Source: Rattus norvegicus (Eukaryota > Chordata > Mammalia > Rodentia > Muridae). Taken from it: DNA of 64,000 nt. Each line of letters opens with the position of its first letter. Position 1 is the stretch's first letter. Positions 51,666 through 61,507 of this stretch are shown here, in pieces. The notes under the pieces are model-generated. The model did no database searches. It saw only the letters and a list, made by a program, of their open reading frames with translations, and was not told the DNA's origin. Position numbers and translations under genes: made by a program. Location: assembly GCF_036323735.1 (NCBI RefSeq), contig NC_086031.1, forward strand, positions 41,201,725 to 41,265,724, in the 5' to 3' direction.

Positions 51666-51754
51666 AGGAGCCCGTGCAGTTGTGGGAGGTAGGTGGTGGT
51701 CACAGTTCTCTCTGTCTTTATTACTAGATTGTTAAACTCTCTGAGGCTGCAATG

Positions 51755-51756
51755 TG

Positions 51757-51811
<55 letters not shown>

Positions 51812-51945
51812 TATGTGTGTGTGTATGTGTGTGTATGTATGTATGTTTGTGTCTGTGTGTGTATGTGCGTGTGTGTGTATGTGTGTGTGTGTATGTGTGT
51901 GTATGTGTGTGTATGTATGTGTGTGTATGTGTGTGTGTGCACTCT
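51755..51945. repeat. TG array with TATG interruptions
   Basis: About 22 pure TG units, then GTGTATGTGTGTATGTATGT-like variants. Frames of up to 157 codons in this block are artefacts. Confidence 0.96.
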
Positions 51946-52055
51946 CCAACTCATTCAAATGCACGTGCACATGTGCAAGTGCACTGGAAGTCAGAGGCCA
52001 GTCTCCAGTGTACTCTTCAGGTACCGTCTTACTTCTTAACTTTCTGAACTCAGAC
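51946..52055 (-). mobile_element. composite SINE tail fragment, inverted
   Basis: GCACGTGCACATGTGCAAGT, GGAAGTCAGAGGCCAGTCTC and CAGGTACCGTCTTACTTCTT. Only the 3' third of the SINE remains. Confidence 0.6.
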
Positions 52056-52057
52056 TG

Positions 52058-52132
52058 GGACTTGGGCTGGAGGTGTATCTCAGTGGTAAAGCATTTGTTC
52101 ACACATGCAAACAGTACCAGCAAAAATCAAAC
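52058..52132 (+). mobile_element. ID/B4-type SINE head
   Basis: GGGCTGGAGGTGTATCTCAG, TGGTAAAGCATTTGTTCACA and CAGTACCAGCAAAAATCAAA form a degraded A-box/B-box head with an A-rich end. Confidence 0.65.
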
Positions 52133-52145
52133 AGAGCAAATGGGA

Positions 52146-52330
52146 ACTGGGTCTTAGGTAGACCAGATGGCCTTCAACTCACTATGCAGTCTCCTTGATG
52201 TGAATGGCCTTGAACCTCGGGCTCCCCTTCTTCCACTTCCCAAGGATGGGATAACATCACCATGCCCGATTTATTTGGTGCTGGGGATCGAAACTCAGGA
52301 CTTTGCCCATGCTAGGTATGCATTCTACAC
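52146..52330 (-). mobile_element. B4-type SINE, inverted
   Basis: TGGGTCTTAGGTAGACCAGA, CACTTCCCAAGGATGGGATA, TTGGTGCTGGGGATCGAAAC, TCAGGACTTTGCCCATGCTA and GGTATGCATTCTACAC. Confidence 0.82.
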
Positions 52331-52737
52331 AGATTTGGGTTTCTGATAGCTGTTCTGGTCACAGGGTTAAAAGGGGGCAGGGCAGGAGTAAGATTCGAGG
52401 AAGGCAGTGGCTTTGAGGAGAGATCGTGGGGACCTGTGATGGGATGGGAAAGTTTGGGTCACTCTCTATATTCAAATCATCCTAGGAATGCCCTCAGCAG
52501 CCCCCATGTCCCTATGTGGTCTTCCAGTATCAGATTGCAACCAGAGCTCGAAGGGCATATGGTACCCTCGGAAAGATTTTATTAAGGAAGTGTTGGTGTT
52601 TCAAAAAAGCCTTACACTTCCAAATTGAGCCAGAAAGCAGTGCTGTGGGAATGTGCTAGTGTCCAAGAGCTGTGGGGCTGCCTGAGCAGGCAGGACCTAG
52701 GGGTTTGTGGGATTTAATCCTAACCGTGTGATAACAG
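52331..52737. other. no recognised feature
   Basis: Unique-looking 400 bp without repeats or a credible frame. Confidence 0.45.
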
Positions 52738-52842
52738 TGTTACAGCATGCCTGACATTCGTGAACATGTTAGGAACCTAGGACAGTCACCTGCTCTTCGT
52801 GAAAGTGCTGTGAGATAAATGGCTTCTGATCCCTGTCACAGG

Positions 52843-52895
<53 letters not shown>

Positions 52896-52945
52896 CAGAG
52901 AGGCCAAGTCACAGATTGCTTAAGGTCACCCATATCATTTGACTA
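52738..52945 (+). mobile_element. MIR SINE split by a (GA)n array
   Basis: GCATGCCTGACATTCGTGAA, GACAGTCACCTGCTCTTCGT, CTGATCCCTGTCACAGGCAA on the left and AGAGAGGCCAAGTCACAGAT, TGCTTAAGGTCACCCATATC on the right. The expected MIR GAGGAAACTGAGGC segment is replaced by about 23 GA units at 52847-52893. Confidence 0.75.
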
Positions 52946-52967
52946 GGGGCATAGGAAGGAGTTTTAC

Positions 52968-52986
52968 TGGTTGTTGTTGTTGTTGC

Positions 52987-53029
<43 letters not shown>

Positions 53030-53038
53030 GTTATTGCT
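52968..53038. repeat. (TTG)n(TTA)n microsatellite
   Basis: Six TTG units with one TTGC break, then about 14 TTA units, closing with TTGTTATTG. Confidence 0.95.
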
Positions 53039-53479
53039 TGTACTTCCATGCCCTATATATTATTTGGTGCCTACATAAAATGCAGGAACCACAAAGGAGA
53101 AAAAAAAAACATACGCTATTTGTCGTTTTGAAACTTGCTTTAATATTGCGTCCGGTGGTATCTATTTTTCTACCAACTTTGCTCTCCTTTATGGGTGAAA
53201 ATTCCAGCGTGTGTACAGACCACATATTTTTTATAGCTGCTCTTCCGTCGTTAGACTCCTAGGTTGGTTCCATAACTTAGGTGTTGTATTGCAGGAAACA
53301 CTGATGTGTCTCTGTGATAGATTGGCTGGATGTCTTTTGGGAGTGGTACAGCTGGGTCATATAGAAGACATATTTGTAGAATTAGAGGCTGCAAAGGAAG
53401 GAAGGTGTTCTTGACATTAGGAGGAAGAAGCAAAGGAAATATGCACTTGGTTTTTTATTTTATTTTAGGCGATGAGAGG

Positions 53480-53541
53480 TTTGTTTTTTTGTTTTGTTTT
53501 GTTTTGTTTGTTTTTGTTTTTTGCTTTTTTTTTTTTTTTTT
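53480..53541. repeat. T-rich run, possible retroposon tail
   Basis: (TTTTG)n then T18, and CTTACAG right after it resembles a splice acceptor. No SINE body follows. Confidence 0.6.
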
Positions 53542-54249
53542 ATCTTACAGGGCTAAAATAAGCCCAGCTTAGGGAGTGGGCTAGAGGTAGGAAAGAGCCT
53601 AGGGGTCTCAGGGACAGATATGATCAGTGAACCAAAAATGAGAGAGGGGGAGGGGGAGGGGAGAAAGGGAGCACGCTCAGGCAGATAGACGGACACACCG
53701 ACCAACCAGCAGAACACGGCAGAAAGTGTATTTGACTTCACTGGCAGGAAGCACGGAAAGAGGTGAACCCGAAGAGACAGGAAGCAGATTCCTCTTTCCC
53801 AAGGGCAGGGGGTTTAGGTAAGAGGGACTTTTTAATGGCCCAAGTTTTCTTTTGGGTTGTGTATTAAGTTTCCTGTTGTGGTCAAATGGGGAAATCATGG
53901 CTGCAGGAGCACAGGCAGCTGGTCTCATTGATCTGGTTTCATTAACTGGAAGGAGGGACGAGTACAGGTGGTTGGTTCACTTGTTCCTGTTACCTCAGTC
54001 CTGGACCCCAGTCCATGGGATAATTCTACTCACATTCAGGGATAGACTCCTTTTTTCAGCTAAACCTTTCTGGAAACAACTCACAGAGACAGCCAGAATT
54101 TTGTTTGCCTGGTAATTCTGACTCTAATCAGTTGATAATAAGGCTTAAAACTATTATAGGGTAGTAGAAATGTTTCTGAACTAAACAGAGGTGGTAGTTG
54201 TAGAGCGGGGTGAGCATATTATATACCACTGATGCATAATCTTTTTTTT
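53542..54249. other. no recognised feature
   Basis: Unique-looking, with a GGGGGAGGGGGAGGGG stretch near 53645. Opposed frames (53677-53928 and 53852-54115) conflict and have no motif. Confidence 0.45.
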
Positions 54250-54335
54250 TTCATGATGATGAGAATTGAGCCCAGGATCCTGTGCTGCTTGGCTGATGCT
54301 TTTTTACGGACAGGGCTGTGCCTCAGCCCTGAACC
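54250..54335 (-). mobile_element. B4-type SINE head fragment, inverted
   Basis: GATGAGAATTGAGCCCAGGA, TCCTGTGCTGCTTGGCTGAT and GGGCTGTGCCTCAGCCCT: the ID-like head only. Confidence 0.6.
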
Positions 54336-54685
54336 ATCTACTTTCAAAGGTTCAATCCATATTACAGGAGTTTTATTTCAATAAAACATTTGAAGGAGAC
54401 CCAAGCAGATAAGAGCAAAGTGTGTCATCTCTCTCCTTGCTTGGTTCCTGTTACCTGAGTGGCTTTATTCTGATCATCTCCCAACCCCAGATGAATGTTT
54501 CCCTGTCTGCTGGCATGAATGTTTGGTGAGATTCAGGACTCAGCACTCAGCCCAAGTACTCCTTGTGCAAACTCCTTGTGTGTTATGATAGATGGAAGAA
54601 TGGTTGAGTCCATGAATGAAGTTCCAAACGATGCCTGAGGATGATGGGAAATAGAGGTAGCTGAGGACAAGGAAAAAAAAAACCC

Positions 54686-54689
<4 letters not shown>

Positions 54690-54733
<44 letters not shown>
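54690..54733. repeat. (CA)n microsatellite
   Basis: About 21 CA units between AAAACCCAAAA and AAAGACAAAAAAC, probably an old A tail. Confidence 0.97.
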
Positions 54734-54735
<2 letters not shown>

Positions 54736-54818
54736 GACAAAAAACAAAAAAACCAAATTGTGCTATGAAAAGCCTGCTGAAGACCAGGGTGTGAAGTAAC
54801 CCGGTAACTGGTGTTTCT

Positions 54819-55205
54819 GTGGCTACCATGTGCTCTTTTCCCCTCTCCCCTACCCCTCTGGTACTGCTGAAGTGTCTAACTGCAGAAGAGAAGATAGATT
54901 GGCTGTTAAAGGTGGGGCATGTGCTTGACCGCAGTGGTAAGACCTGTGGAGGGCTTCAGGAAGAGACAGATCAGGGACCTGATGGAATAGAGGCAAAGAA
55001 CCACAGGACAAAATGGAAAACAGTGGCTGCAGAACTCAGAGATGAAGAACAGCCCAGGAATCCTGGGAGTGCTGTCCAGGACAGTGAGCCGGGAAGTGTG
55101 CTAGCCATCTGGCTCAGGTACAGTGATGGTCAAAGCCATTGCATTCCAAGAAACAACATCATCGCCAGTCCAAGGACAGTGGGTTCTAAAATTTGCCATT
55201 TATAA
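54819..55205 (+). other. 128-codon open frame in unique sequence (not called as a gene)
   Basis: The frame lies outside any repeat that I recognise. TAACTGCAG at about 54879-54887 could be an acceptor. The translation is hydrophilic in the middle (EEKIDWLLKVGHVLDRSG, then acidic/amide-rich) with no known domain. I see no paired donor, and the ATG context (GCTACCATGT) is only fair. Recorded as the longest non-repeat + frame in the right half. Confidence 0.15.
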
Positions 55206-55699
55206 TAATGCCTTTGGATATAGGAAGAAGATATGGAAGCTTCCATTTATTCCCCACTAAAACTAATATCTTAAGACATAATTTCATAAATTGGCAGTAG
55301 TATGTGTTTTGTTTTAAATAAATCAGTGTGCATTAGGAGGGAGCCGGTGCTTATTTCTGGCCAGTGGGATATATTGACTCCATCTAGCAAGCCACTGGAT
55401 TGGGAGGCTGGCTGTCAGGGTCCTTGATGGTGGGAGAGCAGGTCTAGTGGCTTGTTTAAACAGATTACCATGCTTCTCTGTATTGTCTCGTGGTTGGCAA
55501 CTAAGGGGCTTGTAGAGACCGTGAGGTAACCCTGCTTCTTTCCAAACCTACTGTGTGAAGACCACATTATTTACTTATTAATTTTTGCTGTGCTGGGATG
55601 GACTCCCCTGCTTCCAGACTGGGGTTTTCAGTGATTCTTACTCTTTGGCAGGTACCCCTTCTGGAGCCCACACTTAGCATAGTGTTGATAGTTTTAGAC
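55206..55699. other. no recognised feature
   Basis: Unique-looking. AAATAAATCAGTGTGCATTA near 55316 is only an AT-rich patch. Confidence 0.45.
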
Positions 55700-56042
55700 T
55701 CTCCTTCTCTCTCTCCTCCCTTCCCCATTCCTTGCCTTCCTTCTCTCTCTCCTCCCACTCCTCCCTCCTCCCCCTCCTCCCCATCCTTCCACTTCTCCTC
55801 CCCCCTCCTCTCCCCTCCTCCCCCTCCTTCACTCCCCCCACTTCTCCCTCTTCCCCCTCCTCCTTCCTCTTTCTTCCCTTCCCCTCTTTTCCTTTTTCTC
55901 TTTCCCCTCCTCCTTGCTATTCTTCTTTCCCCTCCTCCCTCTTTTCTTCCTTTCCTGCTTTCCTCCTCGTCTCTGTCTTTCCCTCCTCTCTCCCCTTCCT
56001 TTCTTCTTCATCTTTCCTCCTTTCTTCACCCCTCTTCTTTTC
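55700..56042. repeat. polypyrimidine tract (CTCC/TTCC-rich), about 340 bp
   Basis: The + strand is almost purely C and T, without a single fixed period. Ser/Pro/Leu frames on + and Lys/Arg/Gly/Glu frames on - follow from it. Long mirror-symmetric stretches favour triplex (H-DNA). Confidence 0.96.
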
Positions 56043-56290
56043 GTATCTGCATTGATGTTTTCTCATCCTCTAAAGATTAGCGCCCCTCGCCCCCAGCACA
56101 CATTTAGGAACCCAGGGTACAGTCTTGCCGAATTTTGAAATTTGATCTGGGTAGAAGTAAACCTTAAGCTTGGAGGGGAAAGTGGGAGCCAGTCCGCAGT
56201 CTGCCTTCTTCCTGAGCTGCTGTGCTAGATGCTTAACCGCCGACTTCCAGTTTCATGTTCAAAGTAGAGCAGAGAAAGTCTGCTAAGGCT
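56043..56290. other. no recognised feature
   Basis: Unique-looking, about 250 bp. Confidence 0.4.
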
Positions 56291-56306
56291 GGGGGGGGGG
56301 GGGGGG
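56291..56306. repeat. (G)16 run
   Basis: Sixteen consecutive G between GGCT and AGGC. It can fold as a G-quadruplex and is error-prone in sequencing, so its length is uncertain. Confidence 0.9.
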
Positions 56307-56719
56307 AGGCAAAGGTGTGAACAGCACACATGAAGATAAGTTCCTTCCTGTCAATCGGTGACTCAGTGACTCGGGACCTTTGTCACTGTTCAAATAGACC
56401 TTTCCCTTCACCAATGCTTCCTGTATACTCGAGAGCAGAGAGCCTTGCCTGGGCTTCCTCCTAGTCTCGTTCAAAAGACAGTGAAGGTGTCTTTTGTCTT
56501 TGATGTTGGCTCCTTAACCTTTGCCTTCTGAGTTCCTTCCCCCAGCCTTAATGCTTTAAGGGCAGGTTAGTCTGTTCTTAGTCATATCCTGGTGTCTGGT
56601 TCATGAAACAACTCATTAGTGTGTGTGTGTGTGTGTGTGCCTGCCTTTCCTGCCCCAGCACACAGTTTGATAGGGAACTAACTGATCACACAGGGGAGGA
56701 AATAAAATAATACCTCTTA
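56307..56719. other. unique-looking DNA with a short (GT)n
   Basis: (GT)n of about nine units at 56620-56639. No other feature. Confidence 0.5.
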
Positions 56720-57080
56720 GACTAGGCGTTGGGATCAGGTAGCAAGGGAGGGGGAGGGACATGTTTCAGAGAGTTAGTCCATGAACATCATGGCAGAAAG
56801 TAGATGGGCATGGGGCTGGAGCAGCTTTACATCCTGATCCGCAGGCAGCAGGCAGAGAGAGCGAGAGCGAGAGCGAGAGCGAGAGCGAGAGCGAGAGAGA
56901 GAGAGAGAGAGAGCGAGCATGCCACAGGCTTGGTGTAGGCCCACTCCCAGGGATATACTTCCTCCAACAAGGCCACTTAATCCTTCCAAACAATTCATCA
57001 TCAACCGGGTGCTAAGCATTCAAATGCATGAGCCTGTGGTACGTGTGCAGCAGGAGATGGAGGACATTCAAACCACCACA
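56720..57080 (-). mobile_element. MaLR-type LTR, inverted, with internal (GAGAGC)n
   Basis: GTCCATGAACATCATGGCAG, GCATGGGGCTGGAGCAGC, ACTTCCTCCAACAAGGCCAC and GTGCTAAGCATTCAAATGCA fit an inverted MaLR. At 56857-56917 a hexanucleotide (GAGAGC)n of about six units plus GA has grown in place of the usual GAGAGAG. Confidence 0.75.
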
Positions 57081-57215
57081 CTGGCCATGGTGGCATAGGC
57101 TTGTAATCCTAACTCTTGGAAGGAGGAGGTGGGAAGACAGGGAACTCAATGTCAGCTCATGGTGTATTGAAAGTCTGTCAAAAATGAACACATGAATAAA
57201 TAAATAGATGAATGA
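57081..57215 (+). mobile_element. B1/B4-type SINE with A-rich tail
   Basis: ACTGGCCATGGTGGCATAGG, CTTGTAATCCTAACTCTTGG and GGTGGGAAGACAGGGAACTC, then AATAAATAAATAGATGAATG. Confidence 0.78.
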
Positions 57216-57282
57216 CAAATAAAATCTATACCTTCATTTATAATTGGAATGTCAACGTTGATGCTAATATTTGTGCCCTGCC

Positions 57283-57412
57283 TGCCTTCCCTCCTTTTTT
57301 CCTTCTTAATTTTTCTATCCCTTCTCCCCTCCTTCCCTCCCTCCCTATACTCTTTCCTTCCTCTATCCCTCCATCCCTCTCTCTCTCTCTTTTTTCTTTG
57401 TCCCTTTGTTTC
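57283..57412. repeat. polypyrimidine tract
   Basis: CCTTCCCTCCTTTTTTCCTT and CCTCCTTCCCTCCCTCCCTA, then a CT run. Almost no purines on the + strand. Confidence 0.93.
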
Positions 57413-57439
57413 TCTTTTGCCCGAGAGAATGGTTTTGTG

Positions 57440-57920
57440 ACATGAGGCTCTTTGAAATTCTTAATCATTTAATATCGTTCCTATTAAGATAGGATAATGG
57501 ATACGAACATCAGAATAATGGAAAACAAGAGCCTGATGCTGTACCTGCAATGTAAGAGCCCTGCGATATAAAGTGCGTTGCCGTTCTAAATTAGAATGAA
57601 GAGAAAAGAGGTATTCATATTCTCTGCAGGCAGCTCAGCCTTCTGTGAAAAAGACCCTATTGATTAAACCCTTAGAAAGTTTAAAAGGCCCCCTCCTTCA
57701 GCCGTAAGGTATCGGCACACTTATGATGGATGCCTACACGCCGATGATAAAATGGTTGAGCCTTTTTGGTGGACGAAGCAGGGATCTTTTCACAGCAAGA
57801 GGCACTGGAAAAATATTTGCTGTAATTAAAAGCTGCATCGTGGCTCTCAGGAAATGTACATTTTTCATGCCTGAAGAGTCACTTAAAAAAAAAAAAAGTA
57901 ATAGCCTGCTGGAAATAGAG
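57440..57920. promoter_or_regulatory. candidate conserved non-coding element
   Basis: 480 bp free of SINE, LTR or simple-repeat landmarks apart from an A13 run near 57885. It is AT-rich but keeps CpGs (ACGCCGATGATAAAATGG, AGTGCGTTGCCGTTC), unlike its neighbours. Homeodomain-type cores occur: ATTTAATATC, TGATTAAACC, GTAATTAAAAG. Several 7-8 bp motifs recur loosely. No reading frame is convincing. It resembles vertebrate enhancer-type conserved DNA, but this is inference from composition only. Confidence 0.35.
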
Positions 57921-57947
57921 ATGTGATGGGATTGAAGTTGTTGGTAC

Positions 57948-58162
57948 CGGTTTCCCCTGCCCCCTCCTCTCCCCCAGTCCCTCCCCACCTCCCATCCCCT
58001 CCTCTTCCCCCTCCCCTCTCCCTCCCCTCCCCCTTCCCTCCCCCTTCCTCTCCTCTCTCCACTCCCATCCCCTTTCCCCTCCTCTCCATTCCCCCTCTCC
58101 TCCCCTCTCCCTCCCCCTCCCATCCTCTACCCCTTCCCATCCCCTCTCCTCTCCCCTCCCCG
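57948..58162. repeat. C-rich polypyrimidine tract
   Basis: CCCCTCC/CCCTCTCC units for about 215 bp. The minus strand is Gly/Glu/Arg-rich in all phases. Many C3-5 runs give i-motif and G-quadruplex potential on opposite strands. Confidence 0.95.
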
Positions 58163-58514
58163 AGGTCTTAAACCTGTCAGTGAAATCTATGGTTGACAGA
58201 TAAGTCCAACGATCCATCCTCTTCCTCAACCCTTCTTCAGTCCTGGAAATAAACATGAATGCTGAACTCCAACTGTGGCTATTGGGCATAAGGCCAACTG
58301 AAATGTGCATGCCTTCAGTTTGCAGGGGGAGGTCCTGAGACCGCTTTGGACACTAATATCTGAGCTGCTCCAGTCCCTTCTGTAACAACACATACCTTCC
58401 TGTTCTCCATTGTTTCTAATACTTAACACAATATAAGTGTTTTTGATACAGCATTGTGTAGGGAATGTGGCAAGAAGAAGAAAGTTCTATGTATATTCAG
58501 GTCTAAAACCAAAC
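58163..58514. other. no recognised feature
   Basis: Unique-looking, 350 bp after the pyrimidine tract. Confidence 0.45.
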
Positions 58515-58692
58515 AGGTTTCTTTCTCTCTATGAAAGAGGGTTTTTGCATAGTGGATGCCATGTAGCCGAAGATGACCTTGAGCATCTGACCCTCTTGTC
58601 TACACCCTCTGGGCTCCCACAGATGGTTTATGTGGTGCTGGCACTGGAGCCCGGTGCTTGTAATCGACCTACATCCCTAGTCCCCCAAGGTA
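58515..58692 (-). mobile_element. B4-type SINE, inverted, degraded
   Basis: GAAGATGACCTTGAGCATCT, GTGGTGCTGGCACTGGAGCC and CATCCCTAGTCCCCC. Core landmarks are present, but spacing has drifted. Confidence 0.6.
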
Positions 58693-59316
58693 ACTTTTTT
58701 TCTGGATACTTTTCTATCTAGGAAATATGGTTGGTTAAATCTGTGGGTGTGCTCTCATGGACCCGGGGAGCCCCATGATCTGGAAGCACCTTGATTATTG
58801 TCCTTCAGTAAAGATAACTCATGCTACATTTTGCAGAACTCTCACAATACTTTGTGTGTTCATCATGACCAAGTCCAGCTGGTGGGTAACCAACCGACAC
58901 TCTTGGATCTTGTAACTTGGTGTATCAATAAGTAGGCACACGTATTGCCAGGAGGCAATTATATCCTTAAAATATTTTAAAATATTATTGTTGACACAGG
59001 GCATGCTCAGTATGTGGCTGAGGTAAACCTTAAACTTCTTACCCTGTGCCTCCACGTCCTGAGTGGAGGTAGGCTCGGTTCAAGAATAACATGAAGACTT
59101 TGGGTCCTTCTTTCTTTGAAAGAATGCTACTCTGGAGGCTGGGGATGTAGGTTAGTTGGTGAAGTACACAAAACCAGAGTAGGCTGGGTACCAGGGAGGG
59201 GAAATGATTACTTTTGGGGTCAGGTGATCTGGGTGAATCTAACCTGGGGCTGAATCTATTTCTGTCAGAGAGTAATAAAAAGAATTTCCTTAAGAACAGT
59301 TGTTCAGCATATCCAA
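58693..59316. other. unique-looking with a small ID-like trace
   Basis: GGCTGGGGATGTAGGTTAGT near 59139 is an ID/B4-like A-box remnant with no B box nearby. The remainder shows nothing. Confidence 0.4.
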
Positions 59317-59349
59317 GGTTGTGTGTGTGTATGTGTGTGGTGTGTGTGT

Positions 59350-59391
<42 letters not shown>

Positions 59392-59735
59392 TGTGTGGTG
59401 TGTGTGGTGTGTGTGTGTGTGTGTGTGGTGTGTGTGTGTGTGTGTGTGGTGTGTGTGTGGTGTGTGTGGGGGTGTGTGGTGTGTGTGTGGTGTGTGTGTG
59501 TGGTGTGTGTGGTGTGTGTGTGGGGGGGTGGTGTGTGTGTGGTGTGTGTGTGGGGGGGTGTGGTGTGTGTGGTGTGTGTGTGTGGTGTGTGTGGCGTGTG
59601 TGTGTGGGGGTGGTGTGTGTGTGGTGTGTGTGTGTGGGGGTGTGGTGTGTGTGTGTGTGGTGTGTGTGGTGTGTGTGTGGGGGGGTGGTGTGTATTGTGG
59701 GGTGTGGTGTGTGTAGGGGGGATGTGTGCCACATG
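59317..59735. repeat. GT array with G-run variants (GTGTGGTGTG, TGGGGGTG)
   Basis: (TG)n with frequent GGTG and at least six TGGGGGTG-type spots, for example at 59468, 59522, 59551, 59606, 59636 and 59680. It is open in many phases on both strands (up to 257 codons) and non-coding. Confidence 0.95.
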
Positions 59736-59880
59736 CCATAGGGCATGTATGGGGAGCTAGAAGACAGCTTTTGGGAATTGGTTCTCTCCTTTCACCACAC
59801 TGAAATAAACATACATGGGTCCTGGGGCTCCAACTCATGTTATCAGGCTTGGTGGCAAATGTCATCTCTCTGGCCCAGGT
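59736..59880 (-). mobile_element. B3-type SINE, inverted
   Basis: AGCTAGAAGACAGCTTTTGG, GAATTGGTTCTCTCCTTTCA, CATGGGTCCTGGGGCTCCAA, CATGTTATCAGGCTTGGTGG and CATCTCTCTGGCCCA. Confidence 0.9.
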
Positions 59881-60464
59881 GACTATTTTCGTTACCCTGC
59901 TTGGACTGTAAAGGAGCTGGCCTTTGGGCTCCTGGGTGGTTTTTTGTGTTAGTAAGCAGGTGGTAAAAGTAAAAGCGTAGTAGGAAAGAAGTTGTGTGCC
60001 TATCGGGAGGAAGGGAGGAAGCATGGCCGTGAGCCCTTGCCGTCTGGGGATGAGTGTAATCACCTGCTTGGCTCAGGAGGTGCGTTCAAGGCCCCACGGA
60101 TATAGCGTCCATCTTCTGGGCTCTTCCAGTTTAGCGTACAGGAAGGGAGGACTGCTTGGGAACATCCCCAGGAGCGTCCCAGCCCACGTGGATGCATTTT
60201 TATCACAGCTGTGGTAATGCAAGTCAGTGTCTGTGCTCCTGGCAGGTAACACATTTTACCTGCAGAATTTTGAGCAGAGATGAATGGCAGGAACAGTTAC
60301 AGGGCACAGGCAGAGTGAGGGATAGCCCCAGGTGCCTTGCCTAATAACAGTGGGAAAGCCTTCAGGCACAGGACAAGGGCAGGAAATGAGACTGCTAGAG
60401 CACAGAGAGGGAGGGGATATAGGGTAGTCAAGGAAGCCTAAGGGTGTGACTCCTGAGGAGAGAG
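59881..60464. other. no recognised feature
   Basis: Unique-looking. No repeat or exon. Confidence 0.45.
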
Positions 60465-60770
60465 TGTACTATTCTTTTCATTGCTGTGACAATATGCCTG
60501 CAGACACAACCTAAGGGTATCTTTCAACTCACAGTTCTGGTAAAACAGTCCAGCATGGTGGGAGGGCAGAAGGCAGGAGCTTGAGGTGGCTGTCACGCGT
60601 CAAGGTCATGGGTGCTGCCTCTCACAGTTAAGGAGGGTCTTCTGCAATCTAGAAACTGCCATAGACGTCCCTAGTGGTTTGTCTCCCAGGTGATTCTAGG
60701 TGCCATCAAATATACAGCCAATGAACTCAAGAATGCTGTAAATGCTCCCCTGTAGCATGATTCCCCCTTT
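60465..60770 (-). mobile_element. MaLR-type LTR, inverted
   Basis: TATTCTTTTCATTGCTGTGA, CAATATGCCTGCAGACACAA, CTTTCAACTCACAGTTCTGG, CAGCATGGTGGGAGGGCAGA and GATTCTAGGTGCCATCAAAT. Confidence 0.65.
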
Positions 60771-60781
60771 TATGGTTCAGT

Positions 60782-60912
60782 TTAGGGGCTGGTGAGTTAG
60801 TTCAATGAGTGAGGGCACATGCCAGCAAGCCCGAGGTCCTGGGTTTGATCCTCAGTACCCACATAGTGGGAAGAAAGAAACGACTTTTGTAAGTTATCTG
60901 ACCTTTACAGGG
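60782..60912 (+). mobile_element. B3-type SINE
   Basis: GGGGCTGGTGAGTTAGTTCA, CGAGGTCCTGGGTTTGATCC, CAGTACCCACATAGTGGGAA and GTAAGTTATCTGACC. The tail is the CA array below. Confidence 0.87.
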
Positions 60913-61001
60913 AACACACACACACACACATACACACACTAGCACTGATTCCTGGATCAGCTTCACACACACGTACACACATGCACATGCACACAGGCAC
61001 A

Positions 61002-61042
<41 letters not shown>

Positions 61043-61065
61043 GTCCTGATTCCTGGATCAGCTTC
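60913..61065. repeat. (CA)n array flanked by a duplicated 20-mer
   Basis: CA tracts at 60913-60938 and 60965-61039. CTGATTCCTGGATCAGCTTC occurs at 60945-60964 and again at 61046-61065. Its CTGATTCCTGGATCAG part is a near-palindrome. Probably unequal exchange or slippage at the SINE tail. Confidence 0.93.
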
Positions 61066-61419
61066 CTGAGTGCTGCTGGGATCATTAGGATTTCCGTGTG
61101 TTTCTTTTCTGATCAGCTTGGCTAAGTCAAAGTTATAAAACTTCCTCTAGGTTTACATCCTGGTTATTATGACCCCAGGCTTTAGGCAGGCGGGGCTTAT
61201 CAGGATAGATACGGAGAGTGAGTGCTCTGGACAGGGTCCTTGGTACCCCATGGGAGGAGATGCTAACCTGCTCAAAAAACAAAACAATAAAACAATAATA
61301 CAAAAACCCCCATCATTCACCTCCAACCAACACACACCATGGACCTGGGTAGTTTCCCTTAAAAAGCCCCAGAAGTCTTCTTGGGTGGTGTGTTTCCTTC
61401 CAGCCTGGCTTGCTTTGTC

Positions 61420-61506
61420 CATTCACCTACCTACCCACGCATCTATCCACCCATCCATCTATCCATCCATCCATCCATCCATCCATCCATCCATCCGTCT
61501 GTCCAA
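61420..61506. repeat. (CATC)n microsatellite
   Basis: Imperfect ACCTACCTACCCACG start, then about 11 ATCC units and GTCTGTCC. It accounts for the Ser/Ile/His/Pro-rich frame. Confidence 0.95.
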
Positions 61507-61507
61507 T

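Noticed and set aside
55598..56138. Ser/Pro/Leu-rich 160-codon frame
   Set aside because: Direct translation of a polypyrimidine tract. The minus strand is equally open.
59039..60063. 235- and 257-codon minus-strand frames
   Set aside because: The central two thirds are CA repeat. The outer parts have no motif and extend over a B3.
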